Source: Clostridium neonatale (GTDB lineage Bacteria; Bacillota; Clostridia; Clostridiales; Clostridiaceae). From it: a stretch of DNA of 64,000 nt. Below, one piece after another: positions 1-8,766 of this stretch (its first letter is position 1; each line of letters begins with the position of its first letter). The stretch spans positions 1,208,926 through 1,272,925 of the forward strand of contig NZ_LN890328.1 of assembly GCF_001458595.1 (NCBI RefSeq). The letters are read 5' to 3'. The notes beneath the pieces are model-generated. The model had not been told where the DNA came from. It was given only the letters and a program-made list of their open reading frames with translations, and ran no database searches. A program made the translations under genes and the position numbers.

Positions 1-983
1 TTTAAATTTTTTCGTTGTTCTTCAAATATCTGAAGTTTTTCACATTTTAATTTTTTTTCTTCTTCTAAAGATTTTTTTAAATTTTCTAAATCAATAATAT
101 CTTTCTCAGAATTTTTTATTATTTTTATTTTACTATTTAAATTCTTATTTTCTTTATTTAAATCATTCTCATTTTTTTCTATATCATTTATGCATTTTTT
201 AACTTCATTTTCTGTCTTTAATAAATTATCTTTTAAACTTCTAAAAGCTTCATCATTTTTTATTATTGCTTCTTTTTCTTCACCATTTACAAAGCTCGGC
301 ATATCTTCATTTTTAGGAGTAAATAATTTTCCATAACTTTTAACTGCTATCCATACAATTTTGGCAAGCATATCTTTATCCAAATTTTTCATTGAATTTA
401 AAATTGAAATTTTATCTTCTTCTATTACTTTCTTAAATTCATTTTCTTCTTCAAATTCTAAGTATTGATTATTTTCTTCACCTACAATAACATACTCTAC
501 TTCCTGAATGTTTTCTCCTTTTAAGTGTTTTTCCTCATTTTCATCGTTCTTTTTAGAATAATTCAAATAAGTCAGATCAGCTTTTTTTGCTGGTGTTAAA
601 TTATCATTAATTTTATATAATTTTGCTGCTTCTTCTATAACTTTTACTGAAATTTCATCTTCACTTGGTTCATCAGATTTATTTTTGGATTTTTCTATAA
701 GTATCTCTTTTAATCTTTCATTAAGCTCTTCTCTTGTATACTCTTTTAATTCATTTGTCTTTTCTTCAAGTAGTATCCAAATTTCTTTTACTTCTGGTTC
801 TTTTATATTAGGATCTTTTCCAATCTTGTTTCCTAAAAAATTAATTATATTTACAGCTTTTTTTATAGCTTTTTGAGCAATAGGCTTTGAAAGGTTATAC
901 ATATTAATTGTTTCAAGTAATGCTATTTGCTCTATAAGCTCATTATCACTTAACTTATTGATTCCATCAAAAATATTCGGCAT
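1..983 (-). CDS. Unrecognised protein, partial (C-terminus off the left edge)
   Basis: I do not recognise this protein. It starts MPNIFDGINKLSDNEL from an ATG at 983 preceded by GGGAG at a normal distance, and stays open for 327 codons to the window edge. The first ~90 residues look like a mixed helical domain; the middle has Glu/Lys-rich stretches, and the last ~90 visible residues are strongly heptad-like (Glu, Lys, Asn, Leu), predicting a coiled coil. No signal peptide or membrane segment is visible. It is the third gene of a minus-strand row with the 163-residue protein and the TPR protein (gaps of about 45-50 bases), so a shared transcript and a shared, unknown job are likely. Coiled-coil plus TPR content suggests a protein-assembly role, but that is inference. 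Confidence 0.75.
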   Translation of the reverse strand, partial: MPNIFDGINKLSDNELIEQIALLETINMYNLSKPIAQKAIKKAVNIINFLGNKIGKDPNIKEPEVKEIWILLEEKTNELKEYTREELNERLKEILIEKSKNKSDEPSEDEISVKVIEEAAKLYKINDNLTPAKKADLTYLNYSKKNDENEEKHLKGENIQEVEYVIVGEENNQYLEFEEENEFKKVIEEDKISILNSMKNLDKDMLAKIVWIAVKSYGKLFTPKNEDMPSFVNGEEKEAIIKNDEAFRSLKDNLLKTENEVKKCINDIEKNENDLNKENKNLNSKIKIIKNSEKDIIDLENLKKSLEEEKKLKCEKLQIFEEQRKNL

Positions 984-1028
984 ACTTTATCTCCCTTTAT
1001 AATGTATTTACAAATTAATTATGTACAT

Positions 1029-1520
1029 TTAATTTAATTCATCATATACTTGATTTAGAATTCTATTTCCTTCATAAACTAATATCATTTCATATTTTTC
1101 TTCATCTTCAAAAATTTTCTGTAAAATTATATTATTAATTAAAAATTTAGTTTCAAAATCCTTCTTATTTATTATGGCTAGATTAATCCATTTATTTATA
1201 TGTTTAGCACGTAAAATCCATATTGCTTCTTTATCTTTGCTATCCGGCAGATATGCATTAACATGTTTATTTATAAATTCTGATAATATCATTTGATTAT
1301 TTACTTTAAAATTTTTAACATGGCTTTCAAAATCATCTACAATATTTATGCTGCTTCTATCAAGCTTTATTAATAAGTCATAACTTTCTAAACAATCAAT
1401 CCTTTTATTCAAAGCATTAGATTCTTCAGTTATGTTTTCAATATTCTTAGATTCTTGTTTTTGTTCTTCTTTTTTCAGTCCATTTTTTAATTTATTCAAC
1501 CATTTAAAATATAATCTCAT
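1029..1520 (-). CDS. Hypothetical soluble protein, 163 aa
   Basis: Unrecognised. The ATG at 1520 follows GAAGGG at a normal distance. The protein is charged, without signal peptide or membrane segment; residues ~12-50 are a Lys/Glu-rich linker, and the remaining two thirds look like an all-helical domain with a conserved-looking aromatic patch (EAIWILRAKHINKWINLA). It lies between the TPR protein and the left-edge coiled-coil protein with short gaps, so it is probably co-transcribed with them. No function can be assigned. Confidence 0.6.
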   Translation of the reverse strand: MRLYFKWLNKLKNGLKKEEQKQESKNIENITEESNALNKRIDCLESYDLLIKLDRSSINIVDDFESHVKNFKVNNQMILSEFINKHVNAYLPDSKDKEAIWILRAKHINKWINLAIINKKDFETKFLINNIILQKIFEDEEKYEMILVYEGNRILNQVYDELN

Positions 1521-1568
1521 AATAATACCCTTCTTTTCAAATTATAATATATCATATAATTATATAAT

Positions 1569-2294
1569 TTAAAATTCTATATATGTGGAAGTAATCCCCA
1601 TACTCTTCATTTCCTCAATTACTTCTAAATAAGCTGACTTATCATAAGTATACTTAGCTGCTTCTTCATAGCAGTAAAGCGCTCTACCTTCATCTTCAAA
1701 ATGATAGTAACATGCAGCGAGCTTGTTTAATAATTCATGATTATTTCTATGTAATTTTAATGACTTTTTAAAATTCTTTACAGCTAACTTATAATTAAGT
1801 TTCAATTTATCACTTCCATCAAATTCCAAAAGATTTTCTCTATTTAAATATATGTTTCCTATACATTCATATACAGAGGATAATAATAATTCATCATTTC
1901 TCTTTTCCTCTTCTGAAAGACTTTTTTCACCTTTATTAAGATAGTCTAAAGCATTGTTACTATCAAATAATTCTGCATAACAAAATCCTATATATATAAG
2001 ACTTAGACCATCATTCATAATTTTATTATAATTCTTAAAGCTTTCAATTGCTTCTACATATTTCATTTCGTGTCTGCAAATCATGCCTTTTATAAATAAT
2101 GCCTCATGGTTTTTATGATCAAAATTAATTGCTTTATTTATAAAGTACTTTGCTTTATCTACATTCTCTTTTTTAAGTTCATCTTTAGCAATACTATTTA
2201 AAAGTAATGATAATTCTGCATTACTTGAAATATTTCCACCTTGGACTCTTATTTTGTTTTCTTCTAAAAAATTATCTATTTCTTTTTGGTCCAT
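1569..2294 (-). CDS. Tetratricopeptide repeat protein, 241 aa
   Basis: The sequence contains at least four helix-turn-helix repeats of TPR type: residues ~35-68 (DKAKYFINKAINFDHKNHEA), ~69-100 (EAIESFKNY), ~105-135 (NNALDYLNKGEKSL), ~165-200 (AVKNFKKSLKLHRNNHELLN) and ~205-225 (GRALYCYEEA). TPR domains bind other proteins, so this is probably an adaptor or scaffold. It is cytoplasmic (no signal peptide or membrane helix). RBS AGGTG precedes the ATG. It is the first gene of the minus-strand row that runs off the left edge; its promoter must lie in the region shared with the divergent queT promoter. Confidence 0.8.
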   Translation of the reverse strand: MDQKEIDNFLEENKIRVQGGNISSNAELSLLLNSIAKDELKKENVDKAKYFINKAINFDHKNHEALFIKGMICRHEMKYVEAIESFKNYNKIMNDGLSLIYIGFCYAELFDSNNALDYLNKGEKSLSEEEKRNDELLLSSVYECIGNIYLNRENLLEFDGSDKLKLNYKLAVKNFKKSLKLHRNNHELLNKLAACYYHFEDEGRALYCYEEAAKYTYDKSAYLEVIEEMKSMGITSTYIEF

Positions 2295-2392
2295 ATATTT
2301 TCACCTGCTTTTTATAAAATCATTTACAAACTTATTTTACCATAAAATCTATTATATTAGATTATCAGACTATAAAAATTTATAAATTTTAC

Positions 2393-2421
2393 TTGATAAA
2401 GAAAATTTTATTTTATATAAT
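2393..2421 (+). promoter_or_regulatory. Sigma-A promoter of queT-queF
   Basis: TTGATA at 2393-2398, a 17-base spacer and TATAAT at 2416-2421 give a strong vegetative promoter. Transcription would start near 2428, about 37 bases before the preQ1 aptamer. Confidence 0.75.
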
Positions 2422-2464
2422 CATATAGTCATGCAATATAATTAAGTACAATAAAATTTAATAA

Positions 2465-2503
2465 GACAGTTCGTGACCATCCTGTCTATAAATAAAACTA
2501 GGG
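2465..2503 (+). promoter_or_regulatory. preQ1-I riboswitch aptamer
   Basis: P1 is formed by GACAG (2465-2469) and CTGTC (2482-2486). The 12-base loop starts TTCGTG and holds ACC, which can pair with GG of the tail (2501-2503) to form the P2 pseudoknot. The A-rich tail AATAAAACTAGGG is the hallmark of class I preQ1 aptamers. The downstream genes queT and queF are the usual regulon. Ligand binding should favour the terminator at 2546. Confidence 0.9.
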
Positions 2504-2545
2504 ATAATGTAGAAAGAGTAAGAGTAATATTTCTATGTGTTTTTT

Positions 2546-2578
2546 AAGATGGGCATTTTCCCATCTTTTTATTTTTTT
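2546..2578 (+). terminator. Riboswitch expression-platform terminator
   Basis: AAGATGGG (2546-2553), loop CATTTT, CCCATCTT (2560-2567), then a long U-run to 2578, directly before the queT ribosome binding site GGAGGTG. It is a classical transcription-attenuation platform for the preQ1 aptamer 43 bases upstream. Confidence 0.9.
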
Positions 2579-2591
2579 GGAGGTGATTTAT

Positions 2592-3074
2592 ATGGAATTA
2601 GGTAAGAATATTTCTAAAACACAAAAGCTTACTGTTTCTGCAATAGTTATTGCTATATATGTGGTAACAATGTTTTTTACACAAAGCTTTGCTTTTGGAG
2701 CTGTACAAGTTCGTATAGCCACAACACTTTATTCTTTGGCTTATCTATGTCCATTCCTAGTTTTACCCCTTGGTCTATCAAACATAATATCAAATATGGT
2801 CCTTGGAGGACTTGGCATATTTGACATATTAGGTGGTTTCATTGTAGGAGTAATAACCTCTTACTTAATTTATCTAGTAAAAAAATATAAATTGAGTACA
2901 AGCTATATTGCGCTTATAATAACATTTGTTCCAGGGCTTATTGTACCAATATGGCTATCTTTAATACTACATGTACCATATTACACTTTAGCCATAAGCT
3001 TATGTCTTGGGCAAGTTATTCCTGGAATTTGTGGCGTGTTTCTTGTAAACTCACTAAAAAATAAATTTCTATAA
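2592..3074 (+). CDS. queT: QueT family queuosine-precursor ECF substrate-binding membrane protein
   Basis: A 160-residue integral membrane protein with about five hydrophobic segments (residues ~15-35, 45-65, 70-95, 105-125, 130-155), matching the QueT (DUF988) family of ECF-transporter S components for preQ1/queuosine precursors. The ATG at 2592 follows GGAGGTG; an in-frame ATG at 2535 lies inside the riboswitch terminator and is not used. A preQ1-I riboswitch upstream and queF downstream confirm the pathway. It would need a shared EcfAA'T module; one is encoded at 4.9-7.4 kb. Possible alternative: none serious. Confidence 0.9.
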   Translation: MELGKNISKTQKLTVSAIVIAIYVVTMFFTQSFAFGAVQVRIATTLYSLAYLCPFLVLPLGLSNIISNMVLGGLGIFDILGGFIVGVITSYLIYLVKKYKLSTSYIALIITFVPGLIVPIWLSLILHVPYYTLAISLCLGQVIPGICGVFLVNSLKNKFL

Positions 3075-3151
3075 ACTCTTAAACTTTAAGGAATTCTGCA
3101 TGATAAATTTTAAAATCGAAAAATAAATACTACATGAATGGAGAATAAATT

Positions 3152-3634
3152 ATGCGTGAAGATTTAGATTTAAATTTACTTGGAAATCAAAATGTTAAAT
3201 ATCCTTTTTCATATGCACCAGGGGTTTTAGAGACTTTTGATAATAAACATCCTGACAATGACTACTTTGTAAAATTCAATTGCCCTGAATTTACAAGCCT
3301 TTGTCCAATAACTTCGCAGCCTGACTTTGCCACAATATATATATCATATATACCAGATAAAAAAATGGTTGAAAGTAAATCATTAAAGCTATATTTATTT
3401 AGTTTTAGAAATCATGGAGATTTTCATGAAGATTGCATGAATATAATAATGAAGGATTTAATAAAGCTTATGGATCCAAAGTATATAGAAGTATGGGGTA
3501 AATTCACTCCAAGAGGGGGAATATCTATAGATCCATATTGTAACTATGGAAAACCTAATACAAAATATGAACAAATTGCATTTAATAGACTTGCTAATCA
3601 TGATTTGTATCCAGAAAAGGTTGATAATAGGTAG
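3152..3634 (+). CDS. queF: NADPH-dependent 7-cyano-7-deazaguanine reductase (preQ0 reductase)
   Basis: QueF reduces the nitrile of preQ0 to the aminomethyl group of preQ1 in queuosine biosynthesis, in the cytosol. The 160-residue length fits the unimodular (YkvM-type) subfamily. The QueF motif ESKSLKLYL is at ~73-81; the expected catalytic Cys (FTSLCP, ~51) and Asp a few residues later (QPDFATIY) are present. The GGAG before the ATG is well placed. It is 77 bases after queT with no terminator between, so it shares the preQ1 riboswitch control. Confidence 0.96.
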   Translation: MREDLDLNLLGNQNVKYPFSYAPGVLETFDNKHPDNDYFVKFNCPEFTSLCPITSQPDFATIYISYIPDKKMVESKSLKLYLFSFRNHGDFHEDCMNIIMKDLIKLMDPKYIEVWGKFTPRGGISIDPYCNYGKPNTKYEQIAFNRLANHDLYPEKVDNR

Positions 3635-3640
3635 TATTTA

Positions 3641-3743
3641 GAGTTTAGGCTGAAATAAGCGAAATAAAGCTCTTATGTGTGGCTCGCTTGCTACAAAAAT
3701 GAAGCCAACATAAGAGCTTTATTTCTTTATTTCATCTAAACTC
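3641..3743. repeat. Palindromic intergenic repeat, copy A
   Basis: Near-perfect inverted repeat with ~36-base arms (3641-3678 and 3708-3743), outer ends GAGTTTAG/CTAAACTC, inner stem AAATAAAGCTCTTATGT. The loop holds GGCTCGCTTGCTACAAAAAT, which is shared with copy B at 8.4 kb. It sits just behind queF and could also end transcription of either strand. See the finding on this family. Confidence 0.85.
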
Positions 3744-3803
3744 ATAATATAAAGACTATTACTATAAATACATTTTCAAATTAAGAAATATTTAAAAAGT
3801 TAG

Positions 3804-3918
3804 TAGCAAACTGTTTTGGATACAACCTCTTTCATTAGAATTCTTAGCTGAAATATTTACGCAATCGAGCATAACATATATTGAATTTCGAATATTACCC
3901 CTAAACTCTGATATCAAA
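3804..3918. repeat. Half copy of the 8.8-kb palindromic element
   Basis: This stretch aligns with the right half of the 8767-8957 palindrome and its flank: shared strings include AGCAAAC, CATTAGAATT, CAATCGAGCATA, ATATTGAATTTCG and CTAAACTCT. Only the right arm is present here, so it is a truncated or decayed copy. No ORF is visible in it. Confidence 0.75.
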
Positions 3919-3922
3919 TATT

Positions 3923-4747
3923 TTACTCATTTATTCTCATGTTATTAAAATAATATGCTTCTTTTATCTTTAGGTAAAACTTAGCTTTAGTGATTTGTGT
4001 ATATGGAGTAAGCCATAGAAATCCTATTCCAAGAGTGAATATGCAAAGAATTCCCCATCCAATAAAACTTAAATTAAGAATTATATAATTCCATATGTGG
4101 CCTTTCATCATTTTAAAACTATTTTTAATACAATTAATTATTGATTCTGAATGATTTTCTTTAAGAATGTAGTAAGTTTGTGACATAAATGCATCCAAAA
4201 TAATACATGCAATTGTAGTTATAATTGATAATATTATAAGAATTCCAATGAAACCAAAAGCTCCTGATAAAATATCTGGGGCAATACTACCATAACCACC
4301 ATTAAAATAAGAAATTGAACCATAAGCAAAATATAATGCTGATATTATAATTAAAGCATATACGGGTAACAGTAATATATTAAAACCTATTCCTGTAATA
4401 ATCCATACTAATAGTAATTTTAGAATATTTTTAAATCCTGAAAATATATCTACAACATCAGCATTTTTATCCTCTGCAATATTTAATGAAAAATGACACC
4501 TTCCATATTCAATTACCACCTCAAGCAAAGCTCTGATAATTGAAAAAATGATTGCAGTAATGCACGTTATTAATATTACCGTGTTTGAATTTATTGTTCC
4601 TACAGTATTATTCATAAATGAAGATATAATATTAGGTATACATGTAATAATTCCTCCTATTAAAAATGTTCCTACAGCTAGTCCCCATCTTCCTCTTAAT
4701 GAGTTCCTTGCCTCTCTTCTTAAGTCTGAACAACTTATCCAATTCAT
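3923..4747 (-). CDS. DUF975 family integral membrane protein
   Basis: A 274-residue protein with about six hydrophobic segments (~25-45, 58-80, 108-145, 163-190, 218-245) and the N-terminal signature of the DUF975 family: SDLRREARNSLRGRWGLAVGTFLIGG. The function of the family is unknown. AGGAG precedes the ATG. It is separated from ecfT by the terminator at 4832, so it is probably its own transcription unit. Its 3' end abuts the half-copy repeat at 3804-3918. Confidence 0.85.
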   Translation of the reverse strand: MNWISCSDLRREARNSLRGRWGLAVGTFLIGGIITCIPNIISSFMNNTVGTINSNTVILITCITAIIFSIIRALLEVVIEYGRCHFSLNIAEDKNADVVDIFSGFKNILKLLLVWIITGIGFNILLLPVYALIIISALYFAYGSISYFNGGYGSIAPDILSGAFGFIGILIILSIITTIACIILDAFMSQTYYILKENHSESIINCIKNSFKMMKGHIWNYIILNLSFIGWGILCIFTLGIGFLWLTPYTQITKAKFYLKIKEAYYFNNMRINE

Positions 4748-4831
4748 ATTTCTTTCTCCTTTTTTATATTATACAAGTTATATTTTACCATATATTATAA
4801 TAAAACAAAAATATAAGCTATGTAATAGTAA

Positions 4832-4869
4832 AAGGCTTAATCAACAATATTCTGTTTTGATTAAGCCTA
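4832..4869 (-). terminator. Terminator of the ecfAA'-ecfT operon
   Basis: AGGCTTAATCA and TGATTAAGCCT form an 11-bp stem (4833-4843/4859-4869), with a T-rich tract on the minus strand beyond it, immediately after the ecfT stop codon. Confidence 0.85.
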
Positions 4870-4873
4870 TATT

Positions 4874-5704
4874 TTAGATAAAAGGATTATAAAATCTATT
4901 TCCATTTTTAATTGTAATTATAATTGATACCATAAATATAAGTAACATAACAATCATTGCAAAATAATCTCTACTTCTAAACTTTTTTTCACTATACCAT
5001 GTACGTTTCTTCATATTTCCAAACGATCTAAGCTCCATGGCACTACTTATTACCTCTATCCTATCGAGACTAGAAAAAATTAATGGCATAAGTATAGAAG
5101 TTGAATTCTTAATACGCTGTGTAAGCTTTGCCTTTTTAGACATATCTATTCCTCTTGCCTGTTGTGAAAATGATATATCTCTATACTCATTTTGAATATC
5201 TGGAATATATCTAAGAGCTATTGAAACAGAATATGCTATTTTATAATTAACTCCTATTTTATTTAATGATGCTGCAAATTCACTTGGATTCGTAGCAACC
5301 ATAAAAACTAAAGCTATAGGTATTATAGAAAAATATTTTAATGTTATATTTAAGTGATAAAAAAGCTGCTGGCTTGTCACTGTGTATGGTCCTACTATAT
5401 GAAAAAGGTCAGTTCTGCTTTTATAAATAGCTACGCCTTCATATGGTGAAAATATAAAAATAGCTATATTATTTATAATTAAAAACACCACTATGAAATA
5501 AAAAACAAATGAAATTTGTTTAAATTTTACTTTAGAAATTTTAAATATCATAATGCTGAATATAACTAAAAATGCCAAAACAAATGTATTATAAGTCAGC
5601 ATTGATGTAAGTGACCAAAGTATCAAGCAAATAAGCTTTGTTGCACCTGTAAGATTGTGTATAGGAGATTCTAATTCTCTATATTCTAAGAATGTTTCAT
5701 TCAT
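4874..5704 (-). CDS. ecfT: ECF transporter transmembrane component EcfT
   Basis: EcfT is the membrane scaffold that couples the ATPases to S components in group II ECF transporters. The 276-residue protein shows the N-terminal membrane helices (~25-65, ~70-80, 125-145), the two cytoplasmic coupling-helix motifs of the family (around SQQARGID and SAMELRSFG, each containing the A-R-G/A-x-R type signature), and a final helix at ~250-265. It overlaps the end of the fused ATPase gene by ATGA, so translation is coupled. With only one EcfT here it probably serves several S components, including QueT. Confidence 0.92.
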   Translation of the reverse strand: MNETFLEYRELESPIHNLTGATKLICLILWSLTSMLTYNTFVLAFLVIFSIMIFKISKVKFKQISFVFYFIVVFLIINNIAIFIFSPYEGVAIYKSRTDLFHIVGPYTVTSQQLFYHLNITLKYFSIIPIALVFMVATNPSEFAASLNKIGVNYKIAYSVSIALRYIPDIQNEYRDISFSQQARGIDMSKKAKLTQRIKNSTSILMPLIFSSLDRIEVISSAMELRSFGNMKKRTWYSEKKFRSRDYFAMIVMLLIFMVSIIITIKNGNRFYNPFI

Positions 5705-7407
5705 ATCTTTCTATACCTCCTATCGTAATCTATAAATTTTTTCACAAATTGTTTAGGCTCTTTTAAATCTGTTTTTACTGCAAGTTCATATAAAGATGTT
5801 TCTTTTAAATTCGCTTTCTTTATTATTTCATTATTTGTTAAAACCTTATATGAACTATCATCCATAAGTTTTTCACCTTCACATAAAACAATTGCTCTAT
5901 TTGTATACTCAAGCATTAAATGCATATCATGAGTTATCATTATTATAGTTATACCTTGTTTGTTTAAATCACATAAAAATTCCATTATTTCTGTGTAATG
6001 TTTAAAATCTTGCCCTGCTGTTGGTTCATCTAATATTAATACTTCCGGATTAAGAACAAGCATAGATGCTATTGTAACTCTTTTCTTCTGCCCATAACTT
6101 AAAGCTGATATAGGCCAGTTACGGAATTCATAAAGACCACATATTTTCAATGTATCATAAACTTTTTCTTTTATTTTTTCTTCATTAATACCTCTAACCT
6201 TTAGCCCTAATGCTACTTCATCAAAAATCATTGTTTTAGAAATCATTTGATTTGGATTTTGCATGACCATTCCTATTTTCTCTGAACGTTCTTTAATACT
6301 GTCTTTTAAAATACTTCTTCCGTTATAAAGAATATCTCCTTTATTAGGATTATAAAAACCACAAATTAGTTTAGATATGGTAGATTTACCTGCTCCATTT
6401 CTACCTACTATACTTATCATTTCACCTTTATGTATTTTAAAAGATATATTTTTTAATATCTGCTTTCCATCATTATATTTAAAGTCTATATCTTTAAGCT
6501 CAAGTATGGTTTCTTCACCAGGAAGGCTTTCGTCTTCTTTAATATTTTCAGCCCATGTATTTAACTTATTTACACATTCTTCTACATTTATAGTATTTAT
6601 ATTTTCTACGTGCATATCACTATTAATATGACATCCTGCATACTTCAAGGCACTTAAATATAAAGGCTCCCTTATTCCTATTTCTTTAAGTGTTTCCTTA
6701 CATAATAATTCAGATGGCTTTTCATCTGCAATTATCATACCATCATTCACAACTACTATTCTATCAACATCACAGTAAAGAACGTCTTCTAAACGATGTT
6801 CGATTATAATAATTGTTTTATTGGTTGCTTTTTTTATTTCATCTATTAGCTCAATTGTCTTTTTACCAGTGCTTGGGTCCAAACTTGCTAATGGTTCATC
6901 AAAAAGAAGTATATCTGGCGCTCCAACCATAACTCCTGCAAGGGATACCCTTTGCTTTTGACCACCTGATAATTTCTGTGGTGATGAATTTAAATGATTG
7001 TCTATTGAAACAAGCTTTGCAGCTTTTTTTACTGCTTCTTTCATTTCATTTTGATTAATACAATCATTTTCCAGTTTGAATGCTATATCTTCTCCAACCG
7101 TAAGTCCTATAAATTGTCCATCAGGATCCTGAAGAACTGTTCCTACCATATTAGATAGTTCAAATATACTTAAATCTTTACTTTCTTTATTATTTATTTT
7201 TAAGCTTCCATCAATTTTACCTTCATATTTAAATGGCACTAATCCATTTATACAATTTGATATTGTACTTTTTCCACAACCAGAAGGACCAACAATAAGT
7301 ACTTTTTCTCCTTCGTATATTCTTAAATTTATGTTTTTTAAAGTTGGCTTTGCCTGAGCTCTGTATTGGAAACTAAAATCATTAAACTCTATTACAGTTT
7401 TTCTCAT
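5701..7407 (-). CDS. Fused ECF transporter ATPase (EcfA-EcfA')
   Basis: A 568-residue protein with two full ABC domains in tandem. The first has Walker A GPSGCGKST (~43), signature LSGGQKQR and Walker B ILLFDEP; the second has GRNGAGKST (~340), LSYGQKKR and LILDEPTAGQD. In most Firmicutes these are two genes (ecfA1/ecfA2); here they are one. The start at 7407 follows AGGGAG; the in-frame ATG at 7425 lies upstream of that site and is less likely. Couples ATP hydrolysis to vitamin/micronutrient uptake through EcfT and S components. Confidence 0.92.
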   Translation of the reverse strand: MRKTVIEFNDFSFQYRAQAKPTLKNINLRIYEGEKVLIVGPSGCGKSTISNCINGLVPFKYEGKIDGSLKINNKESKDLSIFELSNMVGTVLQDPDGQFIGLTVGEDIAFKLENDCINQNEMKEAVKKAAKLVSIDNHLNSSPQKLSGGQKQRVSLAGVMVGAPDILLFDEPLASLDPSTGKKTIELIDEIKKATNKTIIIIEHRLEDVLYCDVDRIVVVNDGMIIADEKPSELLCKETLKEIGIREPLYLSALKYAGCHINSDMHVENINTINVEECVNKLNTWAENIKEDESLPGEETILELKDIDFKYNDGKQILKNISFKIHKGEMISIVGRNGAGKSTISKLICGFYNPNKGDILYNGRSILKDSIKERSEKIGMVMQNPNQMISKTMIFDEVALGLKVRGINEEKIKEKVYDTLKICGLYEFRNWPISALSYGQKKRVTIASMLVLNPEVLILDEPTAGQDFKHYTEIMEFLCDLNKQGITIIMITHDMHLMLEYTNRAIVLCEGEKLMDDSSYKVLTNNEIIKKANLKETSLYELAVKTDLKEPKQFVKKFIDYDRRYRKI

Positions 7408-7539
7408 ACAAATCTCCCTTTTCATTATTCTTTCTTCTTTATTTAGACATTCTTTTTACATACTCTACTATGATAAACTATTTTTTTTAATATGTATATG
7501 GTAAATTTATTATACTATTAAATTAATTTATTTTTTGTA

Positions 7540-7578
7540 AAATATAAAGAGACGGAATGTTTTTCCATCTCTTTATAT
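7540..7578. terminator. Bidirectional terminator between S component and ECF ATPase genes
   Basis: A long AT-rich hairpin (arms around AATATAAAGAGA and TCTCTTTATATT, with mismatched GGAA..TTCC top) ends in U-rich stretches on both strands. It would end transcription from the S-component gene, so ecfAA'-ecfT likely needs its own promoter between 7426 and 7540. Confidence 0.7.
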
Positions 7579-7588
7579 TTTATAAAAA

Positions 7589-8143
7589 CTATTCTCTGTC
7601 TAAGCTACCTTGCTTTACTCTAGTCTTAGAATATAAAACTAATAAGATAGTGCCTATAATCCCTACTGTAATCATATTACTTATTCCTGCAACTATACCT
7701 TGAAGATATACTTTATTAGCAGGTTCTGCGTATATTACTATGTCTAAAGTTGGTGCAACCAAAAACCAAGCAACTGCATTTGCTATAACTTGACATATAT
7801 TAAATCCGATAATTTTTTTCTTAGATAATTCACCTTCATTTATATTAATTTTATTCCATGCAAGCCCAATAATAAGTCCAACAATAGCTGATGCAATTAT
7901 CCAGCTAAACCAAGGTAAACCATATGAAGTTAAATCCTTTAATGTATGACCAATAAATCCAATTGAAATTCCAGCTATAGGCCCATAGATAATTGCCATT
8001 AATGCAAGGAATGCATATGCTGTTTGAATTTCAGTGTTTGCAATACCTGTTGGAATAGATGCAAATCTTCCAAGAATCATAAATACAGCTGATCCAATTC
8101 CAATTGCAACTATTGTTTTGATGCTTAATAGTTTATTTGTCAC
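7589..8143 (-). CDS. ECF transporter S component, UPF0397/riboflavin-type family
   Basis: A 184-residue membrane protein with ~5 hydrophobic stretches. The region [25 protein letters not shown] near the N-terminus and [17 protein letters not shown] in the middle are typical of the UPF0397 family, annotated as ECF-type riboflavin transporter S protein. I place the start at GTG 8143, which follows GAGGAGG at 8 bases; an upstream in-frame ATG (8200) would add a poorly conserved, charged head. The gene lies directly upstream of the energizing module. No FMN riboswitch is visible in the leader, so the exact ligand is uncertain. Confidence 0.82.
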   Translation of the reverse strand: MTNKLLSIKTIVAIGIGSAVFMILGRFASIPTGIANTEIQTAYAFLALMAIIYGPIAGISIGFIGHTLKDLTSYGLPWFSWIIASAIVGLIIGLAWNKININEGELSKKKIIGFNICQVIANAVAWFLVAPTLDIVIYAEPANKVYLQGIVAGISNMITVGIIGTILLVLYSKTRVKQGSLDRE

Positions 8144-8370
8144 TTTCTTTTCCTCCTCAATCTTTTTAATGAATATTAGTATCAATATAATTCCTAACAA
8201 CTGTATTATAATATATTATAGAAAAAAATAAAGCTAAAAAACAAAAAAATCCATATTAAATTGTTTATTTTATTAAAAATCCCAATTTTATCATAATTAA
8301 TTAAAAATGATTGTTTAATATTCAACATGGCTATTTGTATATAAAATAAATAAATTACGTAGTATTAGAT

Positions 8371-8478
8371 GTTAGTGGGTAAAAACCGAAATGAATCCCT
8401 CATGTTCGGCTCGCTTGCTACAAAAATTCAAGTCTCCGACGAACATAAGAACTTCATTTCTTTGTTTCATCTAAACTC
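8371..8478. repeat. Palindromic intergenic repeat, copy B
   Basis: The right arm (GAACATAAGAACTTCATTTC then TTTCATCTAAACTC) and the loop (GGCTCGCTTGCTACAAAAAT) match copy A at 3.6 kb; the left arm is degenerate (AAATGAATCCCTCATGTTC). The next ~40 bases, to about 8520, also match the flank of copy A (CATAGTATAAAGATTGTTACTCTAAATA). Confidence 0.8.
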
Positions 8479-8619
8479 ATAGTATAAAGATTGTTACTCT
8501 AAATAAATACATTTTTAAATTAAGGAATGGTTATTTATACATGTTAAAGATTTAAAAAGTTAATATTTTATCATTTTTTAAAGGTATAAATATAAGAATA
8601 TAAATTCTTACGAATTTGC

Positions 8620-8661
8620 TTATTCTATGCTGGTTAGCTTGATTTTTATAGCTAACTTCAT
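8620..8661 (-). CDS. Possible 13-residue peptide in the 8.2-9.0 kb repeat region
   Basis: A very short ORF (MKLAIKIKLTSIE) has an unusually good ribosome binding site (GGAGGTGAT five bases before ATG). It is followed by a small hairpin (TAAGAAT/ATTCTTA, ~8600). It could be a leader peptide or the end of a decayed element. Such a short ORF with an SD can arise by chance, so this is only a candidate. Confidence 0.25.
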   Translation of the reverse strand: MKLAIKIKLTSIE

Positions 8662-8766
8662 AAATCACCTCCATTGATTAGAAGATATACTTTATGGCAT
8701 AGAATATAAAAAACATTAATCATAATTAAAATAAATTGGGTATATATGATTTTAGAGAAAAACAAA

